From Isoetes taiwanensis (taxonomy: Eukaryota > Streptophyta > Lycopodiopsida > Isoetales > Isoetaceae): DNA of 64,000 bases. A program made the position numbers and the translations under genes. The notes below the pieces were generated by a model. The model did no database searches. It saw only the letters and a program-made list of their open reading frames with translations, and had not been told where the DNA came from. This document shows positions 23,451-34,287 of the stretch, one piece after another; the stretch's first letter is position 1, and each line of letters starts with the position of its first letter. Location: the NCBI GenBank assembly GCA_021234155.1, contig JAJEKV010000013.1, forward strand, positions 16,223,877 through 16,287,876, read 5' to 3'.

Positions 23451-23970
23451 GTACTCCCATGTATATCATCCTATTAATAAACTCATAGTTTCAGGTACTC
23501 TGTTGTCTAGAAGTAGCAATTTGAATTGATTGTCAAAACATAACTTTCAACTACGATTTAAGCCACTTCACAAAACATGTATTTCCATTCTCTCCTCTAT
23601 TACACTTTTCCTTATGCTTATGCCATCCTAGTTCCATACCAAGCACCAAACACCAATACGTTGCACTCAAACCCCAAAGTCCATGTGTCCACCTGGATCC
23701 TAGTCCAACAAGAGCTCAATATCTAAGGAGAAGTTAGTGATGCAAATGGGTACCATCACCTTCACAAAATGTCAATGTTTTAAAATAGCAATTTCGATTC
23801 AAATACTCTATTGTCTACAACTATGCCTTAAGCCACTTCACTCTCCGGCCATGGAGGGCAACCCTTCGTGCGCAGCACCTTGTTGTTGATGTATCTTGTT
23901 CCACAACTATACCAACAAACACATATAATGCAAATAGAACAAATAAAGCTAACCATAAGGCCATGATCTA
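23451..23970. other. noncoding, nothing recognised
   Basis: AT-rich sequence between the minus-strand remnant and gag. No promoter, repeat boundary or splice pattern could be supported. Confidence 0.4.
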
Positions 23971-23973
23971 CTT

Positions 23974-25205
23974 GTGTATGCAGCTAGAGGTCCAGGCACA
24001 GCTGAACAAGAACGGCGAGCCCGTAGGGATGAACAGACTTCGCCCAGACCGCACCCGGCAAGGAACCTGTATGAAGCATTTGGTCCCATGACTCCCGAAG
24101 AGGAGATGTCGCAGATGAGAACAGACCTTGATCAGATAAAGGCACTTTTGGCAGCACAAGCAGGAGTTGGCCCAGACAACAACGCCCAGTTGCTGCAGGC
24201 ACCATCTCGGAAGGCGAAGGATAAGAGGAAGAGCAAGAGAAGGAGGTCCCCCAGCACATAATCCTCTGACTCAAGCTCGGATTCGGACTCTGATTCCGAG
24301 GAAGAGGCAGAACAGGTGCAGGACCGTAGGGATAGTAGACCCAAAGACACAAGGGCCTCGGACTATCGGAAGAAAGGTAGACAGGTGGCTGGGTAATGTA
24401 TGGAAGGCCAGAAAGCTTGAGCAATTCTCAGGCGACAGCAGATCAGGCATGGAAGCGGAGGCTTGGCTAGACGAGATGAGTGAGTATGGCAAGCTTATAG
24501 CATGAAGGATAAGGACAAAGGCATGGTAGCAACGCGACCAACCTCAAGGGCGGCTTCGCATTTGGTGGAAAGGCTACGCCAAAGGCCTATGGGTTGAACG
24601 AGGGGCGATTGCGAGGTTCAAAAAGTTTGTTTAAGGCTTTCAAAGCGCCATTATGTACCGGGAACATAAGTGTCATATGATGCGGCCGGTTTCACCCATT
24701 CTTGCCGGAACCTTGAAGCGATCTGATGCAAGTACGGAGGAGTTCATGAGGCTTAGGTTGTATGTGCCAAAAGCCCGGCGAGCGCCCCTTGATGAAGGCT
24801 ACATCGAGGACTCAATGAGGGAGATAAGGAAGGCTGGTAAAAGCAATCAACCCTCGAGCGATGCTCGGAATCAAAGGCGATAAGCTTGCAAGGGAATGAG
24901 GGCCTCGTTGCAATGGGCCGAACTTGGCGGCACTATCGGGATAAGGGCAAGGCAGCGAGGAAGCTATAGCCCTAGGCGGCTAGCCAGTCAGTGAAGGCTC
25001 CATATAGCGGCAACTATGGGAAGCGGCGGAGAAAAGCCGAGGTGTCCTTCAAGGACAAGCGAGGAGGGGTCAAACTACTCCCAAAGCGGTCGCGGTCCTT
25101 TTGCAAGCAATGTCCAAGGAGAAGAAGCGGGGAGTGCATAAAGCGACTTTTAGCAGGTGCTTCCAGTAGAGCCCCGCGAAACGTGACTGCCCCTTCGTCA
25201 TGAGT
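23974..25205 (+). CDS. gag: Ty3/gypsy gag polyprotein, frame broken
   Basis: The structural capsid protein region. Pieces appear in successive frames: an N-terminal helical segment (PMTPEEEMSQMRTDLDQIKA), a Lys/Arg-Ser-rich linker, the capsid start KLEQFSGDSRSGMEAEAWLD at about 24415, a mid-capsid piece around 24650-24880 (STEEFMRLRLYV), and a basic C-terminal region with CKQC at about 25100 where a CCHC zinc knuckle is expected. The rest of the knuckle is not readable. At least four frame shifts separate the pieces, mostly near CG-rich or CAG/CTG sites. It lies 12.3 kb from the PBS, far more than the few hundred bases usual for gag. Confidence 0.75.
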
Positions 25206-25288
25206 GCAGCATTAGCGGAGTTGGGTGGATGGGACACTCCGTCTGACAATGACGGCGAGGCAGCACACGACTTCATTCAGGGTGAGTG

Positions 25289-25879
25289 TCACATTTTTGC
25301 TGCCATAGATCGGAACAAGCGAAAAAAATCGATGCTCGGGTAATCTCCACAGTAGGAAAGGCCAAAACCAAGTCATTCACAATCCTGATAGACTCGGGAA
25401 GTAGCCACAACTTTGCATCCCCAAGAATGGTTGAGATGTTGAAGCTAAAGCCGTTGAAGTCGAAGCCAAGACCCGTGGTGTTAGCAAGTGGAGCAGTAAG
25501 ACACACGGCAGGCAAGAGAATAAACTTCGACATTGACTTGCCAGGGATCAACATCCAGATGGGGGCAGAAGTGATGGGTATCGGGAAGTACGACTTGATC
25601 ATAGGAATGGAGTATCTTGGACTAGCAGGGGCCATCATTGATTGTGGGAAGCGGAAGGTGACCCTCACAGCGCCCAACGGCAAAATCATAGAGATTACAG
25701 GTAAAGAAGTTATTCCCATCATGCAGTGTATGTCTAGTAAGCAGCTGCTCAAGTGCATAAAGAGCGAGCAGATAGCATATATCTTCAAGCTTCAGCTCGA
25801 AGAGCCTGAGTCAGAAGAAAGCAAGGAAGATAAGGTGCTCAGCAAGTTGCCAAAGCAGATAGCTAAGTTGATTCACTGA
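25289..25879 (+). CDS. pol-PR: retrotransposon aspartic protease
   Basis: A 197-codon open frame contains the active-site motif LIDSGSSHNF, a conserved GAVRHTAGK loop, and a C-terminal DLIIGMEYLG that matches the (I/L)LG(M/R)D(W/F)L position of retropepsins. It cleaves the Gag-Pol polyprotein inside the particle. This is the best-preserved pol domain in the element. It ends at TGA 25877-25879, just before the RT connection. Confidence 0.85.
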   Translation, partial: SHFCCHRSEQAKKIDARVISTVGKAKTKSFTILIDSGSSHNFASPRMVEMLKLKPLKSKPRPVVLASGAVRHTAGKRINFDIDLPGINIQMGAEVMGIGKYDLIIGMEYLGLAGAIIDCGKRKVTLTAPNGKIIEITGKEVIPIMQCMSSKQLLKCIKSEQIAYIFKLQLEEPESEESKEDKVLSKLPKQIAKLIH

Positions 25880-26039
25880 GTTCCATGATCTCTTCGGGCG
25901 AGATCAGCGGCTTCCTCCTTACGGGGAGTTGAGTGTGAGATAGCACTTTCGAACCAGGAGCAAGCCGGCGAGCAAGGCTCCATCTGAGAATGGCCAGCCA
26001 GGGGGCTGGCGAGCTAAAGAAGCAATTGCGGGGAGTTGC

Positions 26040-26480
26040 TCGACCTAGGCTTCATTAGACCTAGCGTCTCACCATTTGGGGCACCCATTCTTTTTGTGAA
26101 GAAGGCGGATGGCGGCTTGATGATGTGCATAGATTATGGCGGTGAACAAGCACACCATCAAGAATAAGTTTGCACTCCCGGATCGGACGACTTGATGGAT
26201 CAACTCCAAGGGGCAAAAGTCTTCTCCAAAATTGACCTAAGGTCGGGCTACCATCAAATCAGGATCAAGGAAGAAGGCGTCCACAAAGCGGCTTCGGGAC
26301 CCGGTATGGGCATTACGAGTTCCGCGGTAATGCCATTTGGTTTATCAAATGCCCGGCTTAGCGTTCATGAGGCTCATGAGCGACATCTTCGAGGAGTTCT
26401 TGGATACTTTCATGATAGTATTCTTTGGCGATATTACGGTGTATAGCGGATCCACGGAAGAACACGCGTACAACACCTAA
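26040..26480 (+). CDS. pol-RT: reverse transcriptase domain, frame broken
   Basis: Recognisable blocks are [25 protein letters not shown], then [20 protein letters not shown] and YHQIRIKEE (first catalytic Asp), and VMPFGLSNA. The second catalytic region reads FFGD where gypsy RTs have F(F/A)DD, so one catalytic Asp appears as Gly. Short deletions fall between MCIDY and the NKHTIKNK segment and again before DDLMD. The enzyme copies the RNA genome into cDNA. As sequenced it cannot be functional. Confidence 0.85.
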
Positions 26481-26919
26481 GGAGAGTGCTCGAGAAGTTG
26501 AGGAGGCACCGGTTATGCGCCAAGTTGTCGAAGTGCCGCCGCCTTGAGAGAGGGTGGAATACGGGTCATGTGATCTGTGAAGGAATTTCGACGGATCACG
26601 CCAAGATTGAAGCGGTGTCTGATGGCGTAGGCACCAAAGAATGTCCATGAGGTCGAAGCTTTCTTGGCCTAGGTGGTACTCTGAGGAAGTTTGTGAAGAA
26701 CTTTGCAAAGATAAGCGGACCTGTGGACGGACGAGGCGGAAAAAGTGAAAGATTGGGCGGATCATTGGCACAAAGAAAGCCCAAAGCGGGGTTTGAATTG
26801 TTGAAGGAAGCTTTGACAACCGCCCCGTCTTGACCACGCGGACCGAGAGAAGGACAAGCTTGTGGCGGCAGGCGCAAGTAAGATTGCCGCAGTGCGGTGC
26901 TCATGAAGGAAGAAGCGGG

Positions 26920-27210
26920 TAGTAGCCTACGATTCGAGGAAAGATGAAGCGAAAACGGCGCTTGCGCTACAGCACAATCAAGAATTGCTTGCAGTTGTCA
27001 GGGCACTAAGAATTTGGAGGCACTACCTGTTGGGGAGGAAGTTCCAGTTGGACACGGATCATCAGAGTCTCCAATATGTGTTCACGTAACCACATCTCAA
27101 TCTGAGGCAACGAAGGTGGATGGAGTTCCTCGAAGAATATGACTTTGATATAGTCTATAAGCTGGGGAAGCTCAATGTGGTAGCCGATGCGCTTTCAAGG
27201 CATCCCTTGA
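26920..27210 (+). CDS. pol-RH: RNase H domain
   Basis: The segment reads AYDSRKDEAKT, NQELLAVVRALRIWRHYL, FQLDTDHQSLQYV and, after a stop in the middle, MEFLEEYDFDIVYKLGKLNV then ADALSRHP. These are the usual gypsy RNase H blocks, including the (T/S)DH Asp and the ADALSR ending. It removes the RNA strand during reverse transcription. It is joined to RT upstream through a poorly readable thumb/connection region (26480-26920). Confidence 0.8.
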
Positions 27211-27427
27211 CAACAAGAGTGCACTACAATGCAATTTCGACGCTCACCAGCGACTTTGGTAAGAAGATCAAAGAAACCTTGCCGACAGATGCAGACTTCA
27301 AGGAAGTGTGGGCAAGCTTGTGCAAGGAGGCAAGAACAGATAAGGAGAGGGAAACCTTCAAGAATTTTAAGAAGGAAGCAACCTTTTATACCATAAGAAC
27401 AAGTTGTGTGTGCCTGAATCATCAGGG

Positions 27428-28360
27428 GTGAAGAAGTTGATTCTACACGACACCCACAACAGCCCAATAGCTGGCCACGCAGGATTTATGAAGACATATT
27501 TCAAAGTCATAACAGCTATTATTGTAGAATGAAGAAGCGGTGCTTCGCTACATCAAAGAGTGTCGGTATTATTCGTGACGAAGGTAAAGCGACTTAATTC
27601 GGGAGCATTGGAACCTTTAGCGATCTTGCGAGCGTGGACTTCATAACGGGGCTCCAGAAGGGCGGTAAGAGGGAAAGATGCCTTGATGGTTGTGGTCGAC
27701 AAGTTGTCGAAGATGGCACACTTGTGCCTTGCAGGACCACCGACACAGCTATGGATACAGCGAAGCTCTTAACCAAAGAAATCTTCAGGTTCCATGGTAT
27801 GCCAAGAGAGATCATCTCCGACAGAGACCCGAAGTTCATAAGTGCCTTTTGGCAGGACCTCCTTGCGACGATTCAGACGAAGTTGTCCATGAGCACAGGC
27901 TATCATCCTCAGACGGATGGGCAAACAGAGCGGACCAACAGAATTTTGGAGGATATGCTACGAAACTATGTCTGGAACAAGCAGAGTATGTGGGAAGAGT
28001 ATATTCACTTGGTGGAGTTTGCGTATAATAGCACCAAGCAAGAATCATCCCAAATGGTCGCCATTTATGATCAACTACGGCTACCAATGTCTAACTCCAG
28101 ACACTTGGCACAATCCTGTGTCAAAAGTAGAGGTTTCGCAGCAAATGTTGGCCGACATGCGGCGGCGGTGGTGGAAAGAGGATGAGGATATCTTCTTGCG
28201 GCGCAAGGAGTCAACAAAAGGCGTCGTAGACAAGCATCGGACAGTCAGAGAGTTCCAAGTTGGCGACGACGTGTGGCTCAAGATCAAAGTGAAGCAGGCA
28301 AAGCTCCGCATCGGAAATTGTAAGAAGCTTGCTCCAAGGTGAGCTGGACCCTTCAGAATA
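27428..28360 (+). CDS. pol-IN: integrase domain
   Basis: The HHCC zinc region begins LILHDTHNSPIAGHAGFMK (two His); its Cys pair is not readable. The core retains all three catalytic acids: Asp in DFITGL (27634), Asp in IISDRDPKF (about 27811) and Glu in ERTNRILEDML (about 27930). The STGYHPQTDGQ motif is present. The C-terminal part continues in another frame (VGDDVWLKIKVKQAKLR). It inserts the cDNA into the genome. Confidence 0.85.
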
Positions 28361-28390
28361 GTCAGGAGAGTAGGTAATCAATCCTATAAG

Positions 28391-28732
28391 TTGGACCTAC
28401 CAGCACACCTAAAGATTCATAAAGTCTTCCACGTGAGTTTGTTGAAGAAGCATACTTCCAATCCAGACGAAGTCTTGGACACTCCAACGTTGTTGGAAAT
28501 AACAGAAGAGCAGCTGGAGATAGTTCCAGAATTGATTCTTGATAAAGCCTTCAAGAAAACAAGGAGATCAGAGTTTCTCCAATATTTAGTCAAGTGGAAA
28601 CACTTGCCGGTGGAAGACGCGACATGGGTACTTAAGAAGGATCTAATAAAGCAGTACCCCCAGTTTATGGAGCAATGGGACGGCAAGGTCATCTTCGAAG
28701 AAATCGGCTCAGACATGTTGATTTGTATTTAG
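28391..28732 (+). CDS. pol-CHD: integrase C-terminus with chromodomain
   Basis: An open frame to TAG (28730-28732) encodes HKVFHVSLLKKHTSNPDEV and then the chromodomain-like block FLQYLVKWKHLPVEDATWV followed by KKDLIKQYPQFMEQW. This is the usual C-terminus of plant chromoviruses. In related elements the domain reads histone marks and steers integration to heterochromatin. It matters here because the same element also carries a histone H3 variant. Confidence 0.85.
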   Translation: MDLPAHLKIHKVFHVSLLKKHTSNPDEVLDTPTLLEITEEQLEIVPELILDKAFKKTRRSEFLQYLVKWKHLPVEDATWVLKKDLIKQYPQFMEQWDGKVIFEEIGSDMLICI

Positions 28733-29600
28733 ATTAATTCATGTGTAGTTAAGATTAATCTACGTATGCAACCTATGCTAGGTATGGATTGCATGCGTTG
28801 TTACCGATGATGGGACCACTATGGTGATCTCTAGGATGTGGTGTAATGTCATTGTAGGCATGACCGCAGTTTTGCTTGGATGGTATATTAAAGTCTACTT
28901 CCGTCCCACGGAAGTAGATGACCTCGAGAGATAAGAGGCCATTCAGGCATGCATTGATAGGAAAGCACCTCTAGTCAATGTCTACGGGGAGGACCCTATC
29001 CTTCACGCCCCAAATATGGGAAGGACCCTATCCTCCACGCTTGGGCAACTAAAGGTGTAGGCATGAGCGTCATATAGGCATAATAGGGCGTTGTCTCCAC
29101 GGCCACGATGGAAGAAGCATCCTCTTCCTACGCCGGGAGATTAGTCATGCATTCATGTAGAAAGATGGGGTGGTTCCCTTATAACCATAATTTTATTAAT
29201 AATTAAAATGGTACTAACGTAGTGTCGACTTGCAGGCCAATAGAGCGCTCCGGAGGGCAAGGAGGTCGAGCTACGAAGACTTGCAACACAAATTTTGTTG
29301 GAATGCGTTGCAAGGAATGAAGAGTACCTCGAAGGATAATTGTATATGAAACTGTTAAATTTTGATAAACTAAATGTTGTGATGAGTGAAACTAATAAGT
29401 ACCTTGTTTTAAAGAAGTTATGAATTGATAAGTTATTGATTAATATAATGTCGTAATAATGTTTAAAAGAATATTACCTTAAAGTAATTCTAATAATTGT
29501 ATAAGTGTAATAGTAATAAATTGTATGCATCAAGTTGGTTGCAGGACAAGAAGTTTCCAAGGTGGGGAGACCCACGATGTTGCGGACAACATCATTTCAA
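28733..29600 (+). other. noncoding region between pol and PPT
   Basis: About 870 bp without a supported ORF. It contains a duplicated GACCCTATCC phrase near 28990-29030 and an upstream copy of the PPT-like CAAGGTGGGGAGA near 29558. Confidence 0.6.
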
Positions 29601-29611
29601 GGTGGGGAGAA
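29601..29611 (+). promoter_or_regulatory. polypurine tract
   Basis: GGTGGGGAGAA directly abuts the TG of the 3' LTR, where plus-strand DNA synthesis is primed. Confidence 0.85.
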
Positions 29612-31192
29612 TGTGACGTTCCAGCACAGTATACGGTCCCAGAACATATACTGTACTGCCTCGTCACGCGTACACGCCATCCCGACTGACGTGTACGCCG
29701 ACGTGTAGCCAAGCAAGTAGCACCCTAGGGGGCAACTTGCAAGGTGTGTGCATTTATTTATGTGCACATTTATCTAAATGTACACACTTACCCATGTGGA
29801 CACTTTATGCCACGTAGTTAATAAAGGCAAGTGGGCCATACCCAATTATCCCACATGCTTAAAGGGATAATGGGAAACCCTAGCCCTAACCCCTTGTCTA
29901 TTTAGTTAAAGGAAACCCTAACTTGCTATTTTCATCCATAGCATTCTAGGTCTCTGTTTTGCTTGCTCCAGGAGCCAAACCCGCCTCCCGAACTCTGTCT
30001 GAGCGATTTAGCTCATCAGTTTTCCACTTCTAGCTTCATCTTCTAGCAGTTCAGCAGGATGGTCGAGTTCAGAGCAGGAGGAGCGAGCCAAGGATCAGGT
30101 ATTTTGTCAATTTAATAGCCTAAACCGCCTCCCAGTCATTGAATAAGTAGGTTTAGCCTATTAAATTGCCCATAGCAGCCATCTAGATCCCTAGATATCG
30201 AGCCCTAACTAAAGAACCTAACTCTGTGATTTATATTAAATCTTGTTCTTTAGTTCTTCTGTGATGTGTATGATGATGTATCTCTGTGGACTCATTGTAT
30301 TGGGAAGGGGGGGTAGAGACCTTAAAGCCTGGTAGTTGATGCTCCTAGCTACCCTCTTTAGCACACTGTAAATTCGGCCTGTGTACAAGAACCACACCGG
30401 GTTGTGGGTGAAGGGGCCAGATTGGCTCATAAGGAGGTTCATGTCCTGACTCATGAGAACGATTCCTCTGGTGTGTAAAGCCTACCGGGGACCCCTGTAG
30501 ACTAGGTCTAATGGCTTGGCACTGCATGTGGGCAAGGCATGGGCTCGACACCCGTGGAGTGATGCGTCACTCTCCATTGGGTTCAAGTCGAATAAGGGCA
30601 GTGGCCCTCTAGTCACCTTGAGTCAACATGTAGATCTCCGGAGGGAGTGATCCCTACCTGCCCCATCGGAACTGGGGAGATGCAACCCAGGAATAGCCCC
30701 TTTGGCTATGCATCTGGTGGGCTACAGTCAGGTCCCAACACTTTTCAACCCAATCTGCAAAGTGTGCACAGGAGGGGCGGATGGAGTGGACTACCCTAAG
30801 CCATGTTCTTATGCCAGCCAAATCCATTGCCATGAATTCTGTCTGCAATGAACTCTGGAGACCCAAGCTGTCGGTCATCCCCTTTGAGTCTGAGCCTTGG
30901 GTAGGATTTCCTCATGTGATGTACTGATCTTTGTCTATGCAGATATGTGATGAGCCATCCTTCGAGATGGTTATGTGATGTTATTATTGTATACTGACAT
31001 GTATGTTTGCGCTTCCGCAGCTAGGTAGGCCCTGAGGGAGACAGGGTAAAATGACCCCTTCATTCTTCCCACTGGAACTCATCAAGGTTGCAGTGTTACG
31101 TGGAGGGCCCTGTATCAGTATGGAGCTGGTATGGGGGATGAACTCCTGTTCGTATACGGTGAGTGCACCGTATATGAGTAGGGGACGTCACA
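29612..31192 (+). repeat. 3' LTR
   Basis: 1581 bp, TGTGACG to CGTCACA. It is longer than the 5' LTR because it keeps segments missing there, notably the one around 30140-30220. Outside those gaps the two LTRs are very similar, so the insertion is fairly young. Confidence 0.92.
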
Positions 31193-31197
31193 CCATC
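31193..31197. repeat. 5-bp target-site duplication CCATC, right copy
   Basis: Matches 10156-10160. Removing the element rejoins GACATCCCATC with TTAGCTCC. Confidence 0.9.
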
Positions 31198-31786
31198 TTA
31201 GCTCCTTCTTGCAACCACGAAGAGTTGAAGCTTAGTTTCATTTATTGAATATTATTTTCCTTTAATTTGGGAAATAATACTGAAAGAATTTAAATCCCTT
31301 TACCAAAGAAGAGGAAAAAAGGTTGCCATATCAATTCATCAATAAAGTGAAGGCAATAGATACCACAGAGAAAATAGCACCCGAATTGGTGGCACTCAGC
31401 TCTAACAAGTATTTGGCAATAATTGTGTGTACTTCCAATAATTGTTGCTCCAAAAATTTTCTCTACCTCCATGTATTCAAAAGGGTCATTACAAGGACGT
31501 CCAAATCCCCCTAGATTCTTGAAGATTCTATATAGATTCCCATAAAGTTTATAGAGATTTTCCTAGATTCTGTAAAATTCCCTGAACATTCTATAAATGC
31601 TCCTCTACATTCTTTAAGATTAGTAATGGCGCTCAGTAAGCTGAGAACCTTTGTGGACGGAAACCTATTCAGCTCAGACTCCTTTTTTCATAAATTTAAT
31701 ATAATGGAAACTAAGTCCAGTGTTGCTGGACTATAAGAGGTTTTTGTGCATTCAACATAATTTCCCCTTCCCTTTGCCTTTTGGTA
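31198..31786. other. intergenic; AGATTCC-type degenerate repeats at 31508-31625
   Basis: No gene seen. The short-word repeats resemble those at 9730-9960 on the other side of the retrotransposon. Confidence 0.45.
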
Positions 31787-31841
31787 CCTCCTCCTCCTCC
31801 TCCTCCTCCTCCTCCTCCTCCTCCTCCTCCTCCTCCTCCTC
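31787..31841. repeat. (CTC)n microsatellite
   Basis: About 18 perfect CTC/CCT units. The poly-Arg open frame on the minus strand is an artefact of it. Confidence 0.95.
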
Positions 31842-31902
31842 TTAGGTTGGGACGACACATGTTGGGAAAGACGGTTCAGCTCTGAAACTTCGGCCTCTGA
31901 AA

Positions 31903-32585
31903 CTTTGCACACGAGCGAACGAACGGCTTTCAGATAAGTTTTCTGTTTCATTTTGAATCAAGGCAATGACCAATTCTGTTAGCTTGGGGTAGCATATATT
32001 TTGATTTCAAGACATTGCATTTAGTAAAGACATTTTCTGGCATGTTAGTCACTCTAATTTGCTCTCTACTTTTCTCTGGCTTTGAGATTTCTTTAGCTCT
32101 TAAGTTTATAAGAGAGATCAAATATTTCTAGTTTATAATCTGATATGATATAAAAGATCATATCAGATATAAAAGAATCTGATATGAAATCTCCATCATG
32201 ACTGCTTGGAAAACAAATATCAAGAACGTTTGCATATTCAAACAGCAGCAAAGGGCAGCAAGAATGCAGGTTCCAAATGGTGGTATTGCAAATGGAGTTT
32301 CAAATGGAGTTTCTTCTGCTAGGATGATCCCAGGCTACAGGCTACTGTAAAGATAAGAAGGCGCTTTTGTAAGATTTGCACACGGACGAATGGTTTCCAG
32401 ATAAGTTTTCTGTTTCATTTTGAATCAAGGCAATGACCAATTCTGTTAGCTTGGGGTAGCATATATTTTGATTTCAAGACATTGCATTTAGTAAAGACAT
32501 TTTCTGGCATGTTAGTCACTCTAACTTGCCCTCTATTTCTCTCTGGTTTTGAGATTTCTTTAGCTCTTTATAAAAGAGATCAAAT
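31903..32585. repeat. direct repeat of about 205 bp
   Basis: 31903-32110 and 32378-32585 are near-identical, starting at GCACACGRRCGAA and running through CAGATAAGTTTTCTG, TTGGGGTAGCATATATT and ACATTTTCTGGCATG. The 270 bp between them are unique. No ORF is shared. It is probably a local duplication of intergenic DNA. Confidence 0.8.
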
Positions 32586-32694
32586 ATTTCCAAAGAGAAA
32601 GTATGGAGTAGAGATGTATATATGATATGTATGAACGCAGATGTATAGATGTACGGATACAATCTAATAAACAGTGAAAAGGAGAAGATGGTGC

Positions 32695-33020
32695 AAATAG
32701 GGAGAGCGAAGTGATGGGGACGGAGAGATCGGGCGTCTTCGCCATCCACTAGGACAAAGTGGGGGTAATTAGCCCACCGAGGTGGTGCCTTCTACTAAGC
32801 TACGAGACACCAAGCTATCCGGCCCTGGAGATACAACAGCCACAAAGGATGGACAAAAGGAAACGAATAAACAAGGGAACCAGGAGTAGATGGTGCAAAT
32901 AGGGGGAGGCAAAGCTATGGGACAGAGAGACGGACGTCTCCGCCATACACCAGGCAGTGTTGGGAAATAGCCCACCGGCTGGTGCCTACCACTAAGCAAC
33001 AGACATCAACTTCTCCGGCC
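32695..33020. repeat. diverged tandem duplication, unit about 195 bp
   Basis: The GGTGCAAATAGGGRGAG...TCTCCGGCCC-type sequence occurs at about 32690-32830 and again at 32890-33020. Shared phrases are AGCCCACCG and GGTGCCT.CYACTAAGC. No coding function was seen. Confidence 0.6.
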
Positions 33021-33120
33021 CCATAAGACGCGTATACAAGTGTGACTTTTTGCCACGTATGACTTTTTGCCAACTGCAGAATGGCCAACAAAAGTGGAAC
33101 AGGGAATAGCACAATCAATT

Positions 33121-34240
33121 ATGCTGCAGGCCTTCAAAAAACTCGAAGATGAGGACGTTCATCTAATCAGGTTTTTTCATTTGAATTGAATAGCTAGTAA
33201 CACACAAAACAAGGGAAGGGTGATACCACTATCGCATAACGGATGATTGATGAGTCTTTTATCATCATTAGGTATAAATATAGATTGGTCATTGTAGGCT
33301 ATGAAATTGGATGGTTTCTTTGCACCGCGTATCATCAGGTTCTATCAACATAGTATATGCATGCTATGTATGAAATTAGGAAGTTTCTTTAGGCGCTTTA
33401 CACTAATATAAATCACGGACTATTAGGCGTTGACTACATAAGTTGGGGATTGTGTTAACATAGTGTAGTTAGAATATTTCAAGATGGTGTATAAATCACG
33501 GACCTTTGGACACGTGATGTTATGTTGACAATAATTACTACACATTCATAGCTCGGATTGGAGCTCTAATCGATACTAATCAGTTTAGTTTAGAGTTTTT
33601 GCAGCCTAACAATAATGGCATGGAAAAATCAAAATCGAGAATGATGTAAAACGGATGATAATAATATCGTGCATCGGTGAGCCCATTACTATTAAGGTTT
33701 TTCTCGAAAACCCTTGGTAAGGGTTTTAATCACGATAGTAATCGGGCGTCACTAATAGATGAGCAGCAGTGAATATGTCGACTATGTGACTCAAGAAAAA
33801 TAGAAGGCGAAGCTACGTATGGTCAAGGAATGCCGGTCTACTAGGACATAAGGTCCAAATTTAACAAGGTCGGTGGAATTTCCCACTCAAAGCGCCTTGA
33901 TGGACAAAGAAGAGACACTCACGGATGTATGAAAGCTATAAAAAGATGATAATAAGACAGGGGGTGCACAAAGAGAGGGCCAAATAATCGAGAAACCTTT
34001 GTTGAGGCGAATCGAGAGGCCCACAAAGTCTGATTCAAAACTGTTTTATAGCGATGCATTGTATATGGCCAAGAAGCCGACTATAAAGCCGCGATCTTGG
34101 GTACTACAAAGAACAAGAGAAGCCAGCTAGATGGCTACATAAACCTATCGCGTCGTTTGTTGGCCAACACCCTATTGGGGATTTCGCGGGGATGCTACAC
34201 ACAAGTCAGGGGCCTCACGGCTGAGGGGCGTTAATGTATA
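33121..34240. other. intergenic; detached LINE 3'-tail hairpin at 33690-33765
   Basis: No gene recognised. Positions 33702-33735 read TTTCTCGAAAACCCTTGG and then TAAGGGTTTTAATCACG, and the match continues through AGTAATC. The same order ends the LINE units at 57895-57950 and 61080-61120. This looks like an isolated LINE tail. Confidence 0.5.
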
Positions 34241-34287
34241 TTCTATTCTATTCTATTCTATTCTATTCTATTCTATTCTATTCTATT
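34241..34287. repeat. (TTCTA)n microsatellite
   Basis: Nine perfect TTCTA units, followed directly by the pyrimidine tract. Confidence 0.95.

Larger units (their letters stand above)
10161..31192 (+). mobile_element. 21-kb Ty3/gypsy LTR retrotransposon (chromovirus-type) with a CENH3-like histone cassette
   Basis: Paired LTRs (10161-11648 and 29612-31192) begin TGTGACG and end CGTCACA. They are flanked by CCATC duplications, with an initiator-Met PBS and a purine-rich PPT. The pol order protease, RT, RNase H, integrase, chromodomain is that of Ty3/gypsy chromoviruses. The element is far longer than the 5-10 kb usual for that lineage because about 12.3 kb separates the PBS from gag. That leader holds a histone cassette, a second ORF cassette, repeats, a SINE and host-gene fragments. 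The leader could be an inherited part of the element, a capture, or several nested insertions; only the outer boundaries are proven here. Confidence 0.93.

Noticed and set aside
31688-31951. Poly-Arg minus-strand ORF
   Set aside because: Created by the (CTC)n microsatellite.
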